40,149 bases of DNA from Acutalibacter sp. 1XD8-36 (GCF_009917525.1 NZ_QZDU01000015.1:1-40149), one strand, 5' to 3'. Numbered from the stretch's first letter, positions 14,639 through 22,656 are shown. Translations and numbers: made by a program. Notes: generated from the letters alone by a model not told the origin.

Positions 14639-15817
14639 TTATATGTCTAGGCTCTCTTGCAAAACTGCGCTTGCCGCCTTCTTCTTATCGTCAAAAGCAT
14701 GGGTGTAAATGTCCAGCGTAGTGGACACCTGGGAGTGGCCCAGCAAACCTGATACGGTAGCCACGTCTGCACCACCAGCAATCATAAGGCTCGCTGCTGT
14801 GTGTCTGAGACTATGGACATTAAGGGTTGACGGTAGTCCATGCTTTTTCAAAATCAGCTTGAACCGCCAAGTAAAGCTGCTGGGGGTCATGGGAAGTTCC
14901 ATTCCATGTCTGCGGAAAATGTAGTCATCGGGAATTAGTTCACGTTCATCATAGGTTTTAGTTTCCTGCTGACAGAATTTGCGGTACTCTTTCAGCAGAC
15001 TTGCCATCTCAGCGGAAAAGTACACATAGCGGTCACCAGCGGTGGTTTTCGGCTCCTTGACGATGATATCCTCGCCAGTAACCTTGACCACGTTTCGGCA
15101 GATGTGGATGGACTTCTCATTGAAATTCACATCGCACCATTTTAAGCCGCAGCACTCGCCCCTGCGCATTCCGGTGGCAATAATCAACTTGAAGTAAGTT
15201 TCATATTTAATACTTTCTTCCTCCAGTGCCGCAATGAGTTTCTGCGTAGTTTCCTCGTCAGCCACGTTCTGCTTTTTCTTCTTTTTGCCAGTGTACTTAT
15301 AAGTGCGCCAAGCCGGATTATGCGACAAAAAGCCGCCCTCCATCGCGTCGGAGAGGATGCCACACAAGCAAGCGTGGACACCCTCAACGGTGCATTCGGA
15401 GAGCGGCTTTCCGGTCACAGAATTCTTTTGCTTACGAAGTTCGGCGTAGAGATTTCGGAAGTGTTCGGGCTTTAGGTCGGTGAGTTTGTAGCCGCCCAGG
15501 TACGGCATGAAACGGTCGATATCCTGCTTGTCCCGGGCCAGCGTAGACTTTGCCAGCTTAGTGGGCGCAATCTCTCTTAGCCACATTTCCGTGTAGGCCG
15601 CGAGAGTAATGGACTTGTCCACTTTCAACGGTTCGTTTTTGCATTGGCGCTCGAAGAGAGCGGCTTCTTCCTCGAGCCATTTTTCCTTGGCTTTAGGTGT
15701 CAAATCTTCGGGAGGATGGACGGTTTTCTGCTGGGGCTTGCGGCGTTTACCATCGAAATCGTAGCCCGTGGAAACTACGATCAGATAGCTGTTGCCCCGT
15801 TTGCGGATGCTCGCCAT
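14639..15817 (-). CDS. int: Tyrosine recombinase / integrase
   Basis: 392-residue site-specific tyrosine recombinase. An N-terminal arm-binding region (residues 1-60, MASIRKRGNSYLIVVSTGYD) is followed by a SAM-like core-binding domain (about 70-170) and the catalytic domain. Catalytic residues seen: R in TGMRRGECC, K in VKEPKTTAG, H-x-x-R in HSLRHTAAS, H in LLGHSQVS and nucleophile Y in LDIYTHAF. A ribosome binding site (GGAAAGAGG) precedes the ATG at 15817. It is the only intact recombinase in the element and is the best candidate to act at the tRNA-Arg repeats. It lies convergent to the phosphotransferase with one base between them. Confidence 0.92.
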   Translation of the reverse strand: MASIRKRGNSYLIVVSTGYDFDGKRRKPQQKTVHPPEDLTPKAKEKWLEEEAALFERQCKNEPLKVDKSITLAAYTEMWLREIAPTKLAKSTLARDKQDIDRFMPYLGGYKLTDLKPEHFRNLYAELRKQKNSVTGKPLSECTVEGVHACLCGILSDAMEGGFLSHNPAWRTYKYTGKKKKKQNVADEETTQKLIAALEEESIKYETYFKLIIATGMRRGECCGLKWCDVNFNEKSIHICRNVVKVTGEDIIVKEPKTTAGDRYVYFSAEMASLLKEYRKFCQQETKTYDERELIPDDYIFRRHGMELPMTPSSFTWRFKLILKKHGLPSTLNVHSLRHTAASLMIAGGADVATVSGLLGHSQVSTTLDIYTHAFDDKKKAASAVLQESLDI

Positions 15818-15966
15818 AGTGTAGACCTCTTTCCTTTGGTGATTTGCCCTGTTGAGGCAACCTCACAATAGCACACGGCCTGCCGGAAGTCCAGTGGCAG
15901 ATCCACTTTCTACTTCTGCAACAAAATGTGTGGGCTATGGCTGTCCATAGGCGAATCACTTTGTCG

Positions 15967-17126
15967 CTAGGCGCTGTGCAGGAGTACGTCTGTCATTACA
16001 GTTGCGGCCTGATTTTTTAACTCCATCTGCGGGTGGCAGTAGGTACGCTCCAGGAAGGAGGTATCAGCGTGGCCAGCCAATTCTGCTACAGTTTGCTTAT
16101 CCACGCCATGGTGGAGCAACGATGAAATCGCATAATGGCGCAGGGTGTGGAGGTGAAAAGAATCCGGGAAACCGTTTTCCTTGAAAATTTTTCGCAGGTG
16201 CTTTGTAAATGTATCCGGATGGATGAAGTTCCCATATTCATCGGCGAATAGATAGGGGCTTACCTCGCGCCCAGCTTTTTGCGCCAAGTTATTCTTATAG
16301 TGACAATAGCCCAGCACCAACGACGTGATTTCATCTTCGATCACATATTGCGGCTGCGGCCATTCTTGGTCGGCCCCTCCTGCACCCCCTGGCCGGGAAT
16401 GTGGCTCCGGGAGCGGCTGACCGTAAGTACGCAGCGAGACTTATCCATCATAATGAAATCGTGCCATTTCAAAGCGCAGAGCTCACCCCGGCGGCACCCG
16501 GTGTAGAGCGCAAGCACATAGAAAATTTTGTACTCCTGCGGCTCGTCCAGGAGCGCATTAAGGAACCGGTTGGCATCTTCCTCGCTGGGAATAAATTGCT
16601 CACGCTTTTCAGTGTCGGGCAAATCAATCATCCGTGCCGGGTTCTTCTGGATGATTTCGTTCCGCTTAGCATCACTGAGCACCGCCGATACCACCGTCAA
16701 ATATTTCTGCACTGTGGCCTCTTGCACAGGCTTGCCGTGATTGCTGCGCTTACGAAGTTCCACTAGCATATTCTCCAGAGCAATGGGCCGCAGTTTGTTT
16801 AGCTTGATGGCTCCGATGAAAGGGTAGGTTACTTTCAACATTCGCTGGTAGCTTGCGATGGTACCCGCCGCGTACTTCACCTGCCTGTCCAGCCAGCGGT
16901 TAGCGTATTCCTCGAAAGCCATCTCTCCATCCTCGCAGAATCCCTGCTTGATAGTTCTCTCCATTTCCTCGGCGGCATGAGAAACGTACTGCCGGACACC
17001 ACGCTTGCCAACGCTGTCCGGCACAGTGATCGTCTTGGCCTTTGAAATTTTCCGTCCGTCAGGGCTATACCCATTGCTGACAGTAATCTTGAATTTGCGC
17101 TCGTTCAACTGCTTGATACTTGCCAC
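15967..17126 (-). pseudogene. Second tyrosine recombinase, frameshifted
   Basis: Two consecutive reading frames together make one integrase. The first (17126-16341) has the arm-binding start MASIKQLNERKFKITVSNGY, the core-binding domain and the catalytic R in YTGCRRGELC, then stops after NGRSRNM. The second (16344-15967) continues with EDEITSLV and supplies H-x-x-R in LHTLRHYAIS, H in LAGHADTS and Y in RTYCHPQ. They meet at AATATGTGATCGAAG around 16341-16346, where one base gained or lost breaks the frame. It differs from the intact recombinase in sequence. It lies 12 bp from the relaxase gene and is probably the original integrase of the mobilization module. Separate translation of two halves from the GTG is possible but unlikely to be active. 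Confidence 0.8.
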
Positions 17127-17138
17127 TGAAATTCCTCC

Positions 17139-18491
17139 TTACATCCGCTGACCATGATTCTGGTCTTGCTCATCCGATTTTTGCCCCAAAGCGCGTTTGC
17201 GCTGGCGCGGCTTTCGTATAGTTGTGCTATCCTTGGGGCGATGGTTCTCGTCAATCATCCCGGCAATATCAGCGGAAAGATATGCGAGATCAGTTCCAAT
17301 ATCACCAGTACCGCTGATGGAATCAGCGCGATCCAGAACAGTATATCCGTGTACTTCTTCATCCGTTCCCGCTCCGAGGAGAGATTCTGCGAAAAGCTTT
17401 CGCTCATTCTCCCAGCCTGTGACGATAAATTCTTCGCTATCTCTGCTGATGACTGCTCCATTACCCGCTGGAACTTCTGCGCTGATGATTGGATTTCCTG
17501 AGAGCAGCTCTCCAGTTCCTGTACTTTCTGGTCTAGGTGCTCCACCAGTTCCTCCCTGGTTGCTAGCTGTGCCGCCGCTGTCCGAACCTCCATCAGCATT
17601 CGAATCTGCGACTGTTGCAGGCCAAGCAACGCCGCCCAATTCTTCTCTGTTACCGTAACGCAAGGCACTACTTCCTGCGCGGTCTGAAGCTGCTGGCGTG
17701 CTTGCTCCTTCAAATCTTCCAATGATTTCCGCTCGAAGTTTGAACTCATTCTCCATCATCTCCTTCAGAAATTTTGAATCATACAGCTTGATGTCCCGGC
17801 ACTTCATGCCGCTGGGTGTGGTGTACGTGATGCTCTTGCGCTCGTCCATCCACTTGACTTTGTACCCTTTCCGCTTGAGCAGCTTGATGAAATGCTCCCG
17901 GGAACGCGCCGCAGCCATCGCGTCCTCTATGGCAATCATCAACCGCAATTTCCAACTCTGGTTCTTATCCATGGAGCGATACTCGCGGGTACTAAGCTGT
18001 TTGCTATGCTTGGGAGGGTCGGGCGGCAGCACCGAGAACCCATGCGCCAGGCAGATTTCGTCCGATAGTTTCCGTAGTTTCTTCAGCGTAGTCGGCCCCT
18101 GACGGAGCATATAGCCGCTCTCAACACACACGGAATTAACCACAAAATGCGAGTGAATGTGCTCCCGATCTACATGGGTTGCCACTATAATCTGGCTGTT
18201 GGGCCAAGCTTTTTCCGCGAACTCCTTCGCCAACTCGTGAGCCTGTTCCCCGGTAATAGGCTCGTCCGGCGAGAAGGATTGGGTGTAGTGGTAGAACCAC
18301 ACTGGGCTGTTTTTGTGATGAACAGTGCGGGTTGCTTTGAATTCCTTCACTGCAAATGAAGGAGAGCAGTGGATACCACTGACGAATTTCTGACCGGAAA
18401 AAGCGTCCGTGGTCTTCTGCTCCTGTGAAACATATTCCGCAACCTTGCTCAGCGCCGTAGCAGATTGCTTTTGATATCGGATAAAATTCAC
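17139..18491 (-). CDS. mobA: Relaxase (MobA/VirD2 family, MOBP-like)
   Basis: 450-residue relaxase that would nick oriT and pilot the DNA strand into a recipient. The metal-binding histidines of the relaxase fold are visible at H106, H111, H113 and H115 in THVDREHIHSHF. The catalytic tyrosine is probably Y19 or Y6 in the first helix. The relaxase domain occupies about residues 1-250. After about 255 the sequence turns low-complexity and Gly/Ser/Ala-rich because another gene is encoded in an overlapping frame there. It lies 5 bp after MobC in one operon. The C-terminal end RKPRQRKRALGQK is very basic. It uses the transfer machinery of another element, since none is encoded here. Confidence 0.88.
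   Translation of the reverse strand: MNFIRYQKQSATALSKVAEYVSQEQKTTDAFSGQKFVSGIHCSPSFAVKEFKATRTVHHKNSPVWFYHYTQSFSPDEPITGEQAHELAKEFAEKAWPNSQIIVATHVDREHIHSHFVVNSVCVESGYMLRQGPTTLKKLRKLSDEICLAHGFSVLPPDPPKHSKQLSTREYRSMDKNQSWKLRLMIAIEDAMAAARSREHFIKLLKRKGYKVKWMDERKSITYTTPSGMKCRDIKLYDSKFLKEMMENEFKLRAEIIGRFEGASTPAASDRAGSSALRYGNREELGGVAWPATVADSNADGGSDSGGTASNQGGTGGAPRPESTGTGELLSGNPIISAEVPAGNGAVISRDSEEFIVTGWENERKLFAESLLGAGTDEEVHGYTVLDRADSISGTGDIGTDLAYLSADIAGMIDENHRPKDSTTIRKPRQRKRALGQKSDEQDQNHGQRM
17255..17749 (-). CDS. MobB-like coiled-coil membrane protein encoded inside mobA
   Basis: 164-residue protein wholly inside the 3' part of the relaxase gene in another frame of the same strand. It has AAGGAG 10 nt before its ATG. 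The protein looks real: a charged start MSSNFERKSLEDLKEQARQQ, a long helical region with many Gln/Glu residues suggesting a coiled coil (about 60-130), then a hydrophobic membrane segment near the C-terminus (TDILFWIALIPSAVLVI). In IncQ plasmids (RSF1010) mobB is likewise nested in mobA and encodes a membrane-linked helper of the relaxosome. The match here is in arrangement and topology; I cannot show sequence homology. The biased composition of the MobA frame over this stretch fits overprinting. Confidence 0.72.
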   Translation of the reverse strand: MSSNFERKSLEDLKEQARQQLQTAQEVVPCVTVTEKNWAALLGLQQSQIRMLMEVRTAAAQLATREELVEHLDQKVQELESCSQEIQSSAQKFQRVMEQSSAEIAKNLSSQAGRMSESFSQNLSSERERMKKYTDILFWIALIPSAVLVILELISHIFPLILPG

Positions 18492-18496
18492 TGTAG

Positions 18497-18817
18497 CTAT
18501 TGGCGTACCTCCTTGTCCGCAAGAGTGAAAAACGCATCGTATAGTCTACTCAAATCTTCGTGTACCTGCTCCAAGTACACCGCATTGATTTGGCCCATGT
18601 TTGCCAGAACGGTCAGTTGGTTGAGGTTATTGCCGATGGCCTTTAACTCCCGCGCCACGGATTTCCCATCCAGAATAACATTGACTCTGCCGCGCATTGC
18701 CACCGCGCGGATATAGTTGCTAGGAGACATCATGGCTTGTTCCGACTTCTCCTGGATGTGCTGAAACTGTTCCTCCGTGAACCGAACCGTAAAGGCCCTG
18801 TCCTTTTTATTATTCAT
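18497..18817 (-). CDS. mobC: MobC relaxosome accessory protein
   Basis: 106-residue small DNA-binding protein of the MobC family, which helps open oriT for the relaxase. A ribbon-helix-helix-like N-terminus (AFTVRFTEEQFQHIQEKSEQ) is followed by MSPSNYIRAVAMRG and the family signature ARELKAIGNNLNQLTVLAN. A strong AGGAGG stands before the ATG at 18817. It is the first gene of the mobilization operon, 5 bp before mobA, and directly downstream of the oriT-like region, which is the usual order. Confidence 0.88.
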   Translation of the reverse strand: MNNKKDRAFTVRFTEEQFQHIQEKSEQAMMSPSNYIRAVAMRGRVNVILDGKSVARELKAIGNNLNQLTVLANMGQINAVYLEQVHEDLSRLYDAFFTLADKEVRQ

Positions 18818-18860
18818 TAAATTCCTCCTATCCTGGGTATGGCTTTTTCCTAGAGTGGGT

Positions 18861-18903
18861 GCGGGCTACTGCCCGCTGAATGTGCCGTCCGACAACGTCG
18901 GAC
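18861..18903. other. Candidate oriT region with inverted repeats
   Basis: Two perfect inverted repeats lie 44-86 bp or more upstream of mobC: GCGGGC-TACT-GCCCGC (18861-18876) and GTCCGAC-AAC-GTCGGAC (18887-18903). Inverted repeats just upstream of a mobC-mobA operon are where oriT is usually found. No nick site can be assigned from sequence alone. Confidence 0.5.
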
Positions 18904-18918
18904 GAGCGCTCTGCTTGC

Positions 18919-18942
18919 CCTCCCCCAAGGGGGAGGTTTTTT
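18919..18942 (+). terminator. Strong hairpin with T-run in the mob/rep intergenic region
   Basis: CCTCCCCC-AA-GGGGGAGG followed by six T on the + strand. It would stop + strand transcription just before the candidate oriT ends; no + strand gene is found upstream, so it may instead insulate the mob operon or belong to oriT. Confidence 0.55.
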
Positions 18943-19116
18943 GTAGGACACCGCCACTTGCACCTGTCCGCGCAAAAGCGGCTCTGTGTGGCCTCACACG
19001 GGCCTGTCTGGGAGGACTGCGGTTCCTTCCCCATCCAGCCCTTAAAACCGCCACACGTGGCCGACACGGGCCGAATATGGGGCTGCTGTCGCTCTGCTTT
19101 GGCCGCACCTGAATCC

Positions 19117-19250
19117 AAGGGTGCAAGAGTGCAAGGGTGCAGAGAAACTCAAAGCTTTTTACCGTCACACACACTATGTAGAGTCTGCTACACACTCCTC
19201 GCACAAGATAGAAGAGTGCAACTAAAAACTTTTGCACCCTTGCACCCTTC
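19117..19250. repeat. Iteron-like GGGTGCAAG repeats next to the RepA-like gene
   Basis: AAGGGTGCAAGAGTGCAAGG (from 19117) contains direct copies of GTGCAAG. AAGAGTGCAA recurs at 19212-19221, and the inverse TTTGCACCCTTGCACCCTTC lies at 19231-19250, overlapping the end of the RepA-like gene. Clustered short repeats beside a replication ATPase gene could be an origin of replication. The rest of 18943-19116 holds GC-rich short inverted sequences (such as CCGC-GCAAAA-GCGG) but no gene I can support. Confidence 0.5.
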
Positions 19251-20214
19251 AACATAAAAGTCTCCAATCCCATCTCTCTCCTTTTTTCACGGAATCAACT
19301 CCGAGATTATCTTTGGCAATTTTCAGTGTCCGCTTGGAGATGTCAGCCTGCTTTGCTATCTGAAACATCTCGCTGGCAGGAACTGAAACCCCTCCGCTTA
19401 GCTTGTCCTTTATCAGTTTTTCGGCTAGGTCAACCTTAGAATCTGTTGGCCCACCGTTCAATAAATCACCAGCGGTAATCTTTTCGTAGCCGTCTACCCA
19501 GTGCGGACTGCCGTCCTCAATGCTGAACGCCACTGACTTTCCCTCCGGAGCAAGAGAGGATTTGTCGTGGACGATGACACGAATGTGCGGGTCCATTTTC
19601 ATTCTGCCTACAAGAAGAACGCTCCGAGCAGCGGCGCGGAAATCCATGGAGCCCAAGCCACGGTAAGCACTGTTAGCACCAACTGCCTTATTAAGATGGC
19701 CAATCAAAACGATGGCACAGCCAGTCTGCTCGGCAACGGTGGTGAGACGCTTGAGCACATCCCGAATCTCGTTGGCGCGATTCATATCCACGTCCCGGCC
19801 CAGGTAGCCTTGGAGCGGGTCGAGGATCACCAGCTTGGCACTGGTCGATAGGACTGCCTGCTCGATGCGGCTGTCGATCAGGCAGAGGGTGCGCTCTGTT
19901 TCGTCAATGCACATGATACGAGTGAGGTCAGCGCCTGCGTTTATGAGCCGGGGTTTGATTGTGTCGCCCAGGCCATCCTCGGCAGTCTGGTAGAGAATGT
20001 TGATGGGGTCGCGCGACTCCATGCCTGGTAGAGCTTGTCCTCGGCTGCAAATAGCGGCAATCCATAGCGCCAAGGTTGTTTTGCCCTCGCCGGGGTTGCC
20101 TTGGATGATGGTGAGTTTACCCTGTGGTATGTAGGGATACCACAGCCAGTGTACCTCCTGAGTTTCCACTTCGGACATACGGATAAGGCGAAGTTCGGTT
20201 TGATTTTGGGTCAT
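19249..20214 (-). CDS. RepA-like AAA/RecA-fold ATPase (replication or helicase)
   Basis: 321-residue P-loop ATPase of the AAA_25/RepA type. The N-terminus IPQGKLTIIQGNPGEGKTTL holds Walker A at 39-46, KLVILDPLQG is Walker B, and IVLIGHLNKAVG is the RecA/DnaB-like sensor segment. The C-terminal 70 residues resemble a winged helix (SVPASEMFQIAKQADISKRT). In RSF1010-type plasmids the RepA member is the replicative helicase, and in mobilizable elements such genes accompany mob genes. The gene lies between the oriT/iteron-like region and a small upstream reading frame with which it shares a transcript. It probably helps extrachromosomal replication after excision. AAGGAG lies before the ATG. Confidence 0.82.
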   Translation of the reverse strand: MTQNQTELRLIRMSEVETQEVHWLWYPYIPQGKLTIIQGNPGEGKTTLALWIAAICSRGQALPGMESRDPINILYQTAEDGLGDTIKPRLINAGADLTRIMCIDETERTLCLIDSRIEQAVLSTSAKLVILDPLQGYLGRDVDMNRANEIRDVLKRLTTVAEQTGCAIVLIGHLNKAVGANSAYRGLGSMDFRAAARSVLLVGRMKMDPHIRVIVHDKSSLAPEGKSVAFSIEDGSPHWVDGYEKITAGDLLNGGPTDSKVDLAEKLIKDKLSGGVSVPASEMFQIAKQADISKRTLKIAKDNLGVDSVKKGERWDWRLLC

Positions 20215-20227
20215 TGAAACACTCCTT

Positions 20228-20290
20228 TCAGTTTGCTGCTCTGTAAAAAGTGGGAGCAGTATTCATATTGTAGAAATCGATTTTGCTCAT
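20228..20290 (-). CDS. 20-residue leader or small protein upstream of the RepA-like gene
   Basis: An ATG at 20290 is preceded by a perfect AAGGAGG (complement of 20300-20306) at normal spacing. The 20-codon frame encodes MSKIDFYNMN-TAPTFYRAAN and ends 13 bp before the RepA-like start, just before that gene's own AAGGAG. It may be a short protein or a leader whose translation controls repA-type expression. I recognise no family. Confidence 0.5.
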   Translation of the reverse strand: MSKIDFYNMNTAPTFYRAAN

Positions 20291-20317
20291 GCCAGCGTAC
20301 CTCCTTCCACATAAAGT

Positions 20318-20354
20318 AAGGACGAAACCGAGTGCCGCACTCGATTTCGTCCTT
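20318..20354. promoter_or_regulatory. 37-bp near-perfect palindrome between divergent genes
   Basis: AAGGACGAAACCGAGTGC and GCACTCGATTTCGTCCTT form 18-bp arms with one mismatch around a single central base. It sits between the RepA leader (minus) and the DUF6076-like gene's promoter (plus). Its size and symmetry suit an operator for a dimeric repressor or a bidirectional transcription barrier. Confidence 0.65.
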
Positions 20355-20358
20355 CTAC

Positions 20359-20387
20359 TTGTATTATTGTACGAAAAGTGGTAAAAT
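20359..20387 (+). promoter_or_regulatory. Promoter of the DUF6076-like/sigma operon
   Basis: TTGTAT (20359-20364) and TAAAAT (20382-20387) are 17 bp apart, about 50 bp upstream of the start at 20440 and directly next to the 37-bp palindrome. Confidence 0.6.
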
Positions 20388-20439
20388 GTGAATATCGCAG
20401 GACAGTGGCTTTTGCCATATGGGACAGGAGGGACACGCT

Positions 20440-21570
20440 ATGCCAATGGGAATCAAACAGCAGAACGATATCATGCGTACGACTATTGATGTTTGGGAGG
20501 ATAAAGTCTTCCTCAACGAGAAGGAGTACCCTGCGGGTCACTTTGCCACGGAAGTTTTAAATCTTCCTCCGGGCTTTGTTGATACTACTGCGAAAAAGGC
20601 TCTTGACCTAATGTCTTTGCTTCCGTACATAACATATCAACCAGACGACGAAAAGCTGGTGGAAATCTTTCCTCAGATAAAACAAATTGTAATAGAGATC
20701 TTTGAGGATTTATCTGTGATCGAACCGTTCTCCCTGTGGAACATCAAGGAAGAGCAGGGTCTTGCCGAGGCTATGTTTTCCGAAGATAGCTTGAATGACT
20801 TGCGTAATAGGCCCATGGCCTGGGACTTTATTAAGATATACTTATCAGCGTTAATCTCTGTTCCTTTTGCCGTTTATCATTTTGCTGAAGCGGTTATAGA
20901 CCTGGAGCGAAACTGCCTGTGCCGCCTTGACAAGCGCACTGAAACCTATTTTGCGATGGGTGTGCATGACACATTTAACCATCCGGAGTTCCAAAAATTT
21001 ATTTCTGAAACTCAAGTACACGAAATAGAACCGTTTACTTATTCTCCCCAAATGACATCGTCCTATTGCTTTGCCCGCGACCCAAAGCATTACGGCGAGA
21101 TGATATTTGTCAACCGACTGTTCTTCGACAGATACATGGACTTCTTTGTTTATGACTTGCTAAACGGTATGCACCACGGCCACGCCCCAAGCAAATGCCA
21201 GAACTGCGGAAGATATTTTCTGACTACTGATGCACGCAAGCCCAAGTATTGCGACGGCATGGCTCCGCAGAACCCACACTATACCTGCCGTCAGTACGGC
21301 GCGATGAATCAGCAGAAAGAAAAGAACGCCAATCACCCCATCTTCCAAGTATACAAAACCCGCACGGGTACGATCCGCAAGCACCATCAGCGTGGGAAAA
21401 TTACGGACGAGGAACGGCAGGAGGCCATGAAGGTCTGCGAGGAGTTGCGGGATAGGGCGCTGTTCGATACTGAGTTTGCCCAAGGAGAGTACCTCCGACT
21501 AATGGAACAGGACGCCATCTATGCCGAGGTGAGTAGACGGCTTGGATATGGTGACATCCATGACAAATGA
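20440..21570 (+). CDS. DUF6076-like zinc-ribbon protein
   Basis: 376-residue protein of unknown function, seen repeatedly in clostridial mobile elements. The N-terminal two thirds are mixed helical without a recognised fold. A C-terminal zinc ribbon follows, with KCQNCGRYF, then PKYCDG and YTCRQYG. A basic stretch KTRTGTIRKHHQRGK lies after the ribbon and may bind nucleic acid. The start at 20440 has AGGAGG 7 nt upstream, and earlier in-frame ATG codons lack a site. Its stop overlaps the start of the sigma-factor gene, so the two are coupled. A distant relative lies at 34963-35994. Regulation of element genes is a guess from the neighbouring sigma factor. Confidence 0.75.
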   Translation: MPMGIKQQNDIMRTTIDVWEDKVFLNEKEYPAGHFATEVLNLPPGFVDTTAKKALDLMSLLPYITYQPDDEKLVEIFPQIKQIVIEIFEDLSVIEPFSLWNIKEEQGLAEAMFSEDSLNDLRNRPMAWDFIKIYLSALISVPFAVYHFAEAVIDLERNCLCRLDKRTETYFAMGVHDTFNHPEFQKFISETQVHEIEPFTYSPQMTSSYCFARDPKHYGEMIFVNRLFFDRYMDFFVYDLLNGMHHGHAPSKCQNCGRYFLTTDARKPKYCDGMAPQNPHYTCRQYGAMNQQKEKNANHPIFQVYKTRTGTIRKHHQRGKITDEERQEAMKVCEELRDRALFDTEFAQGEYLRLMEQDAIYAEVSRRLGYGDIHDK

Positions 21571-22360
21571 AGAGTTGGTCAAGTACGTCCGAGATGGAGA
21601 TGCTGATTCTATCGAAAAACTTTTGAAGAACAATCAGGAGTATCTTTACAAGCTAGCCCGGCGGTTGAGTAATAATCCTGATGTGATTGAGGATCTTGTG
21701 CAGGAGGGCAGCATTGCAATTCTGAATGCTGCTGGCAGTTATGAGCCAGGGCGAGGTACATTGTTCCTGACTTATGCGACTCCAATGGTCAAGAAAGCCA
21801 TGCGCAGTTTCATGGCGCGAATGTCTTTGCCAATGGCGATGCCTACAGCGAGGTACCGTCAACTAAGGCAAGTGAACTTTCTTGTAGCCAAGTTTCAGAT
21901 AGATAAAGAGAGCTCTTCACCCCAAGATTTGCTCTTAATAATCTGCCAGGAAATGAATGTGTCTGAAAAAGTTGCGCGGGGACTGTTGCGAGATTTCAGT
22001 ACAATCTTTCAGGAAGTCATACCAGACGAGCAATGGGAGCAAAGTGTTCCCTGTTTTGAGGTTGACCCAGCTAAAGTGTATGAACAGGAATTGTTGTCTG
22101 AGTGTATCCAGACAGCACTTGATGAAACAACGCCCCGGGAGCGTATACTGATTCAGCAGTATCTTGGGCTAGATGGCACACACGATGATGGCATGACGTT
22201 CCAGGAGTTGGCGGTGCTGCTGAACTATAATGGGCATAGCGCCGCAGAGAAAGCATATAATCGGGCGGTCAAATCATTGAGGCAGGCGCTCTATGCTGGC
22301 GAGTATGGGGAGTATATACGGGCAAAGCAGGCTATCACAGAGGCCAAGCGTGAATTGTAA
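21560..22360 (+). CDS. Sigma-70-family RNA polymerase sigma factor
   Basis: 266-residue sigma-70-like protein. Region 2 is clear: LYKLARRLSNNPDVIEDLVQ with EGSIAILNAAGSYEPGRGTL and TYATPMVKKAMRSFM. A diverged middle (about 90-190) is followed by region 4, with TTPRERILIQQYLGL and a helix-turn-helix in MTFQELAVLLNYNGHSAAEKAYNRA. The start at 21560 overlaps the end of the DUF6076-like gene; an ATG at 21542 is possible. It should direct polymerase to a special promoter set, probably of the element itself. Sigma factors of this kind are frequent in clostridial elements, but its targets cannot be named. Confidence 0.85.
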   Translation: MTNEELVKYVRDGDADSIEKLLKNNQEYLYKLARRLSNNPDVIEDLVQEGSIAILNAAGSYEPGRGTLFLTYATPMVKKAMRSFMARMSLPMAMPTARYRQLRQVNFLVAKFQIDKESSSPQDLLLIICQEMNVSEKVARGLLRDFSTIFQEVIPDEQWEQSVPCFEVDPAKVYEQELLSECIQTALDETTPRERILIQQYLGLDGTHDDGMTFQELAVLLNYNGHSAAEKAYNRAVKSLRQALYAGEYGEYIRAKQAITEAKREL

Positions 22361-22368
22361 CCGTAGCG

Positions 22369-22656
22369 TCAATCATCAATGAACGGTATATCCATATCCT
22401 CCATAACCTCCAACATAAACCGCGCCCCTAAACGAAAGCCCAGCGTAAACGATTCACACTCGATTACGCTGGACAGTTCATCTTGGCTGTCTTTCAATTT
22501 TTGAAACATTTCTCGCTCCTTGTCGGAAAGCATATCGGAGAGCTGCTGCTCGTTATTCGTGACCAGTTTTAGCAGCTTGTCTATCCTGCTGTTAGGAACA
22601 ATGCTTCTATCCGTAGGGTTTATATTGCCGTACCAGAATTCTTCTAGAATTTTCAT
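22369..22656 (-). CDS. DUF6809-like small protein
   Basis: 95-residue acidic helical protein. The start MKILEEFWYGNINPTDRS and the end ESFTLGFRLGARFMLEVMED match the pattern of the DUF6809 family, which is common in clostridial mobile elements and of unknown function. No signal peptide or membrane segment is present. It is convergent with the sigma-factor gene (8 bp apart). The upstream stretch 22657-22872 is AT-rich and holds no gene I can support. Confidence 0.75.
   Translation of the reverse strand: MKILEEFWYGNINPTDRSIVPNSRIDKLLKLVTNNEQQLSDMLSDKEREMFQKLKDSQDELSSVIECESFTLGFRLGARFMLEVMEDMDIPFIDD

Larger units (their letters stand above)
13295..14680. repeat. 1.4-kb direct repeat shared by the two elements, left copy
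   Basis: The unknown gene, the phosphotransferase gene and the last codons of the convergent recombinase recur in the same order and orientation at 38374-39733. Long stretches are nearly identical, but the second copy carries several disabling changes in the phosphotransferase gene. Confidence 0.8.

Noticed and set aside
16341-16346. Programmed frameshift in the second integrase
   Set aside because: No slippery heptamer or downstream structure is evident at AATATGTGATC; a simple indel is more likely.
18777-19273. Open frames on both strands across the mobC-rep intergenic region
   Set aside because: Cys/Pro/Arg-rich translations over repeats and hairpins, no ribosome binding site; the region is better explained as oriT/origin-like DNA.
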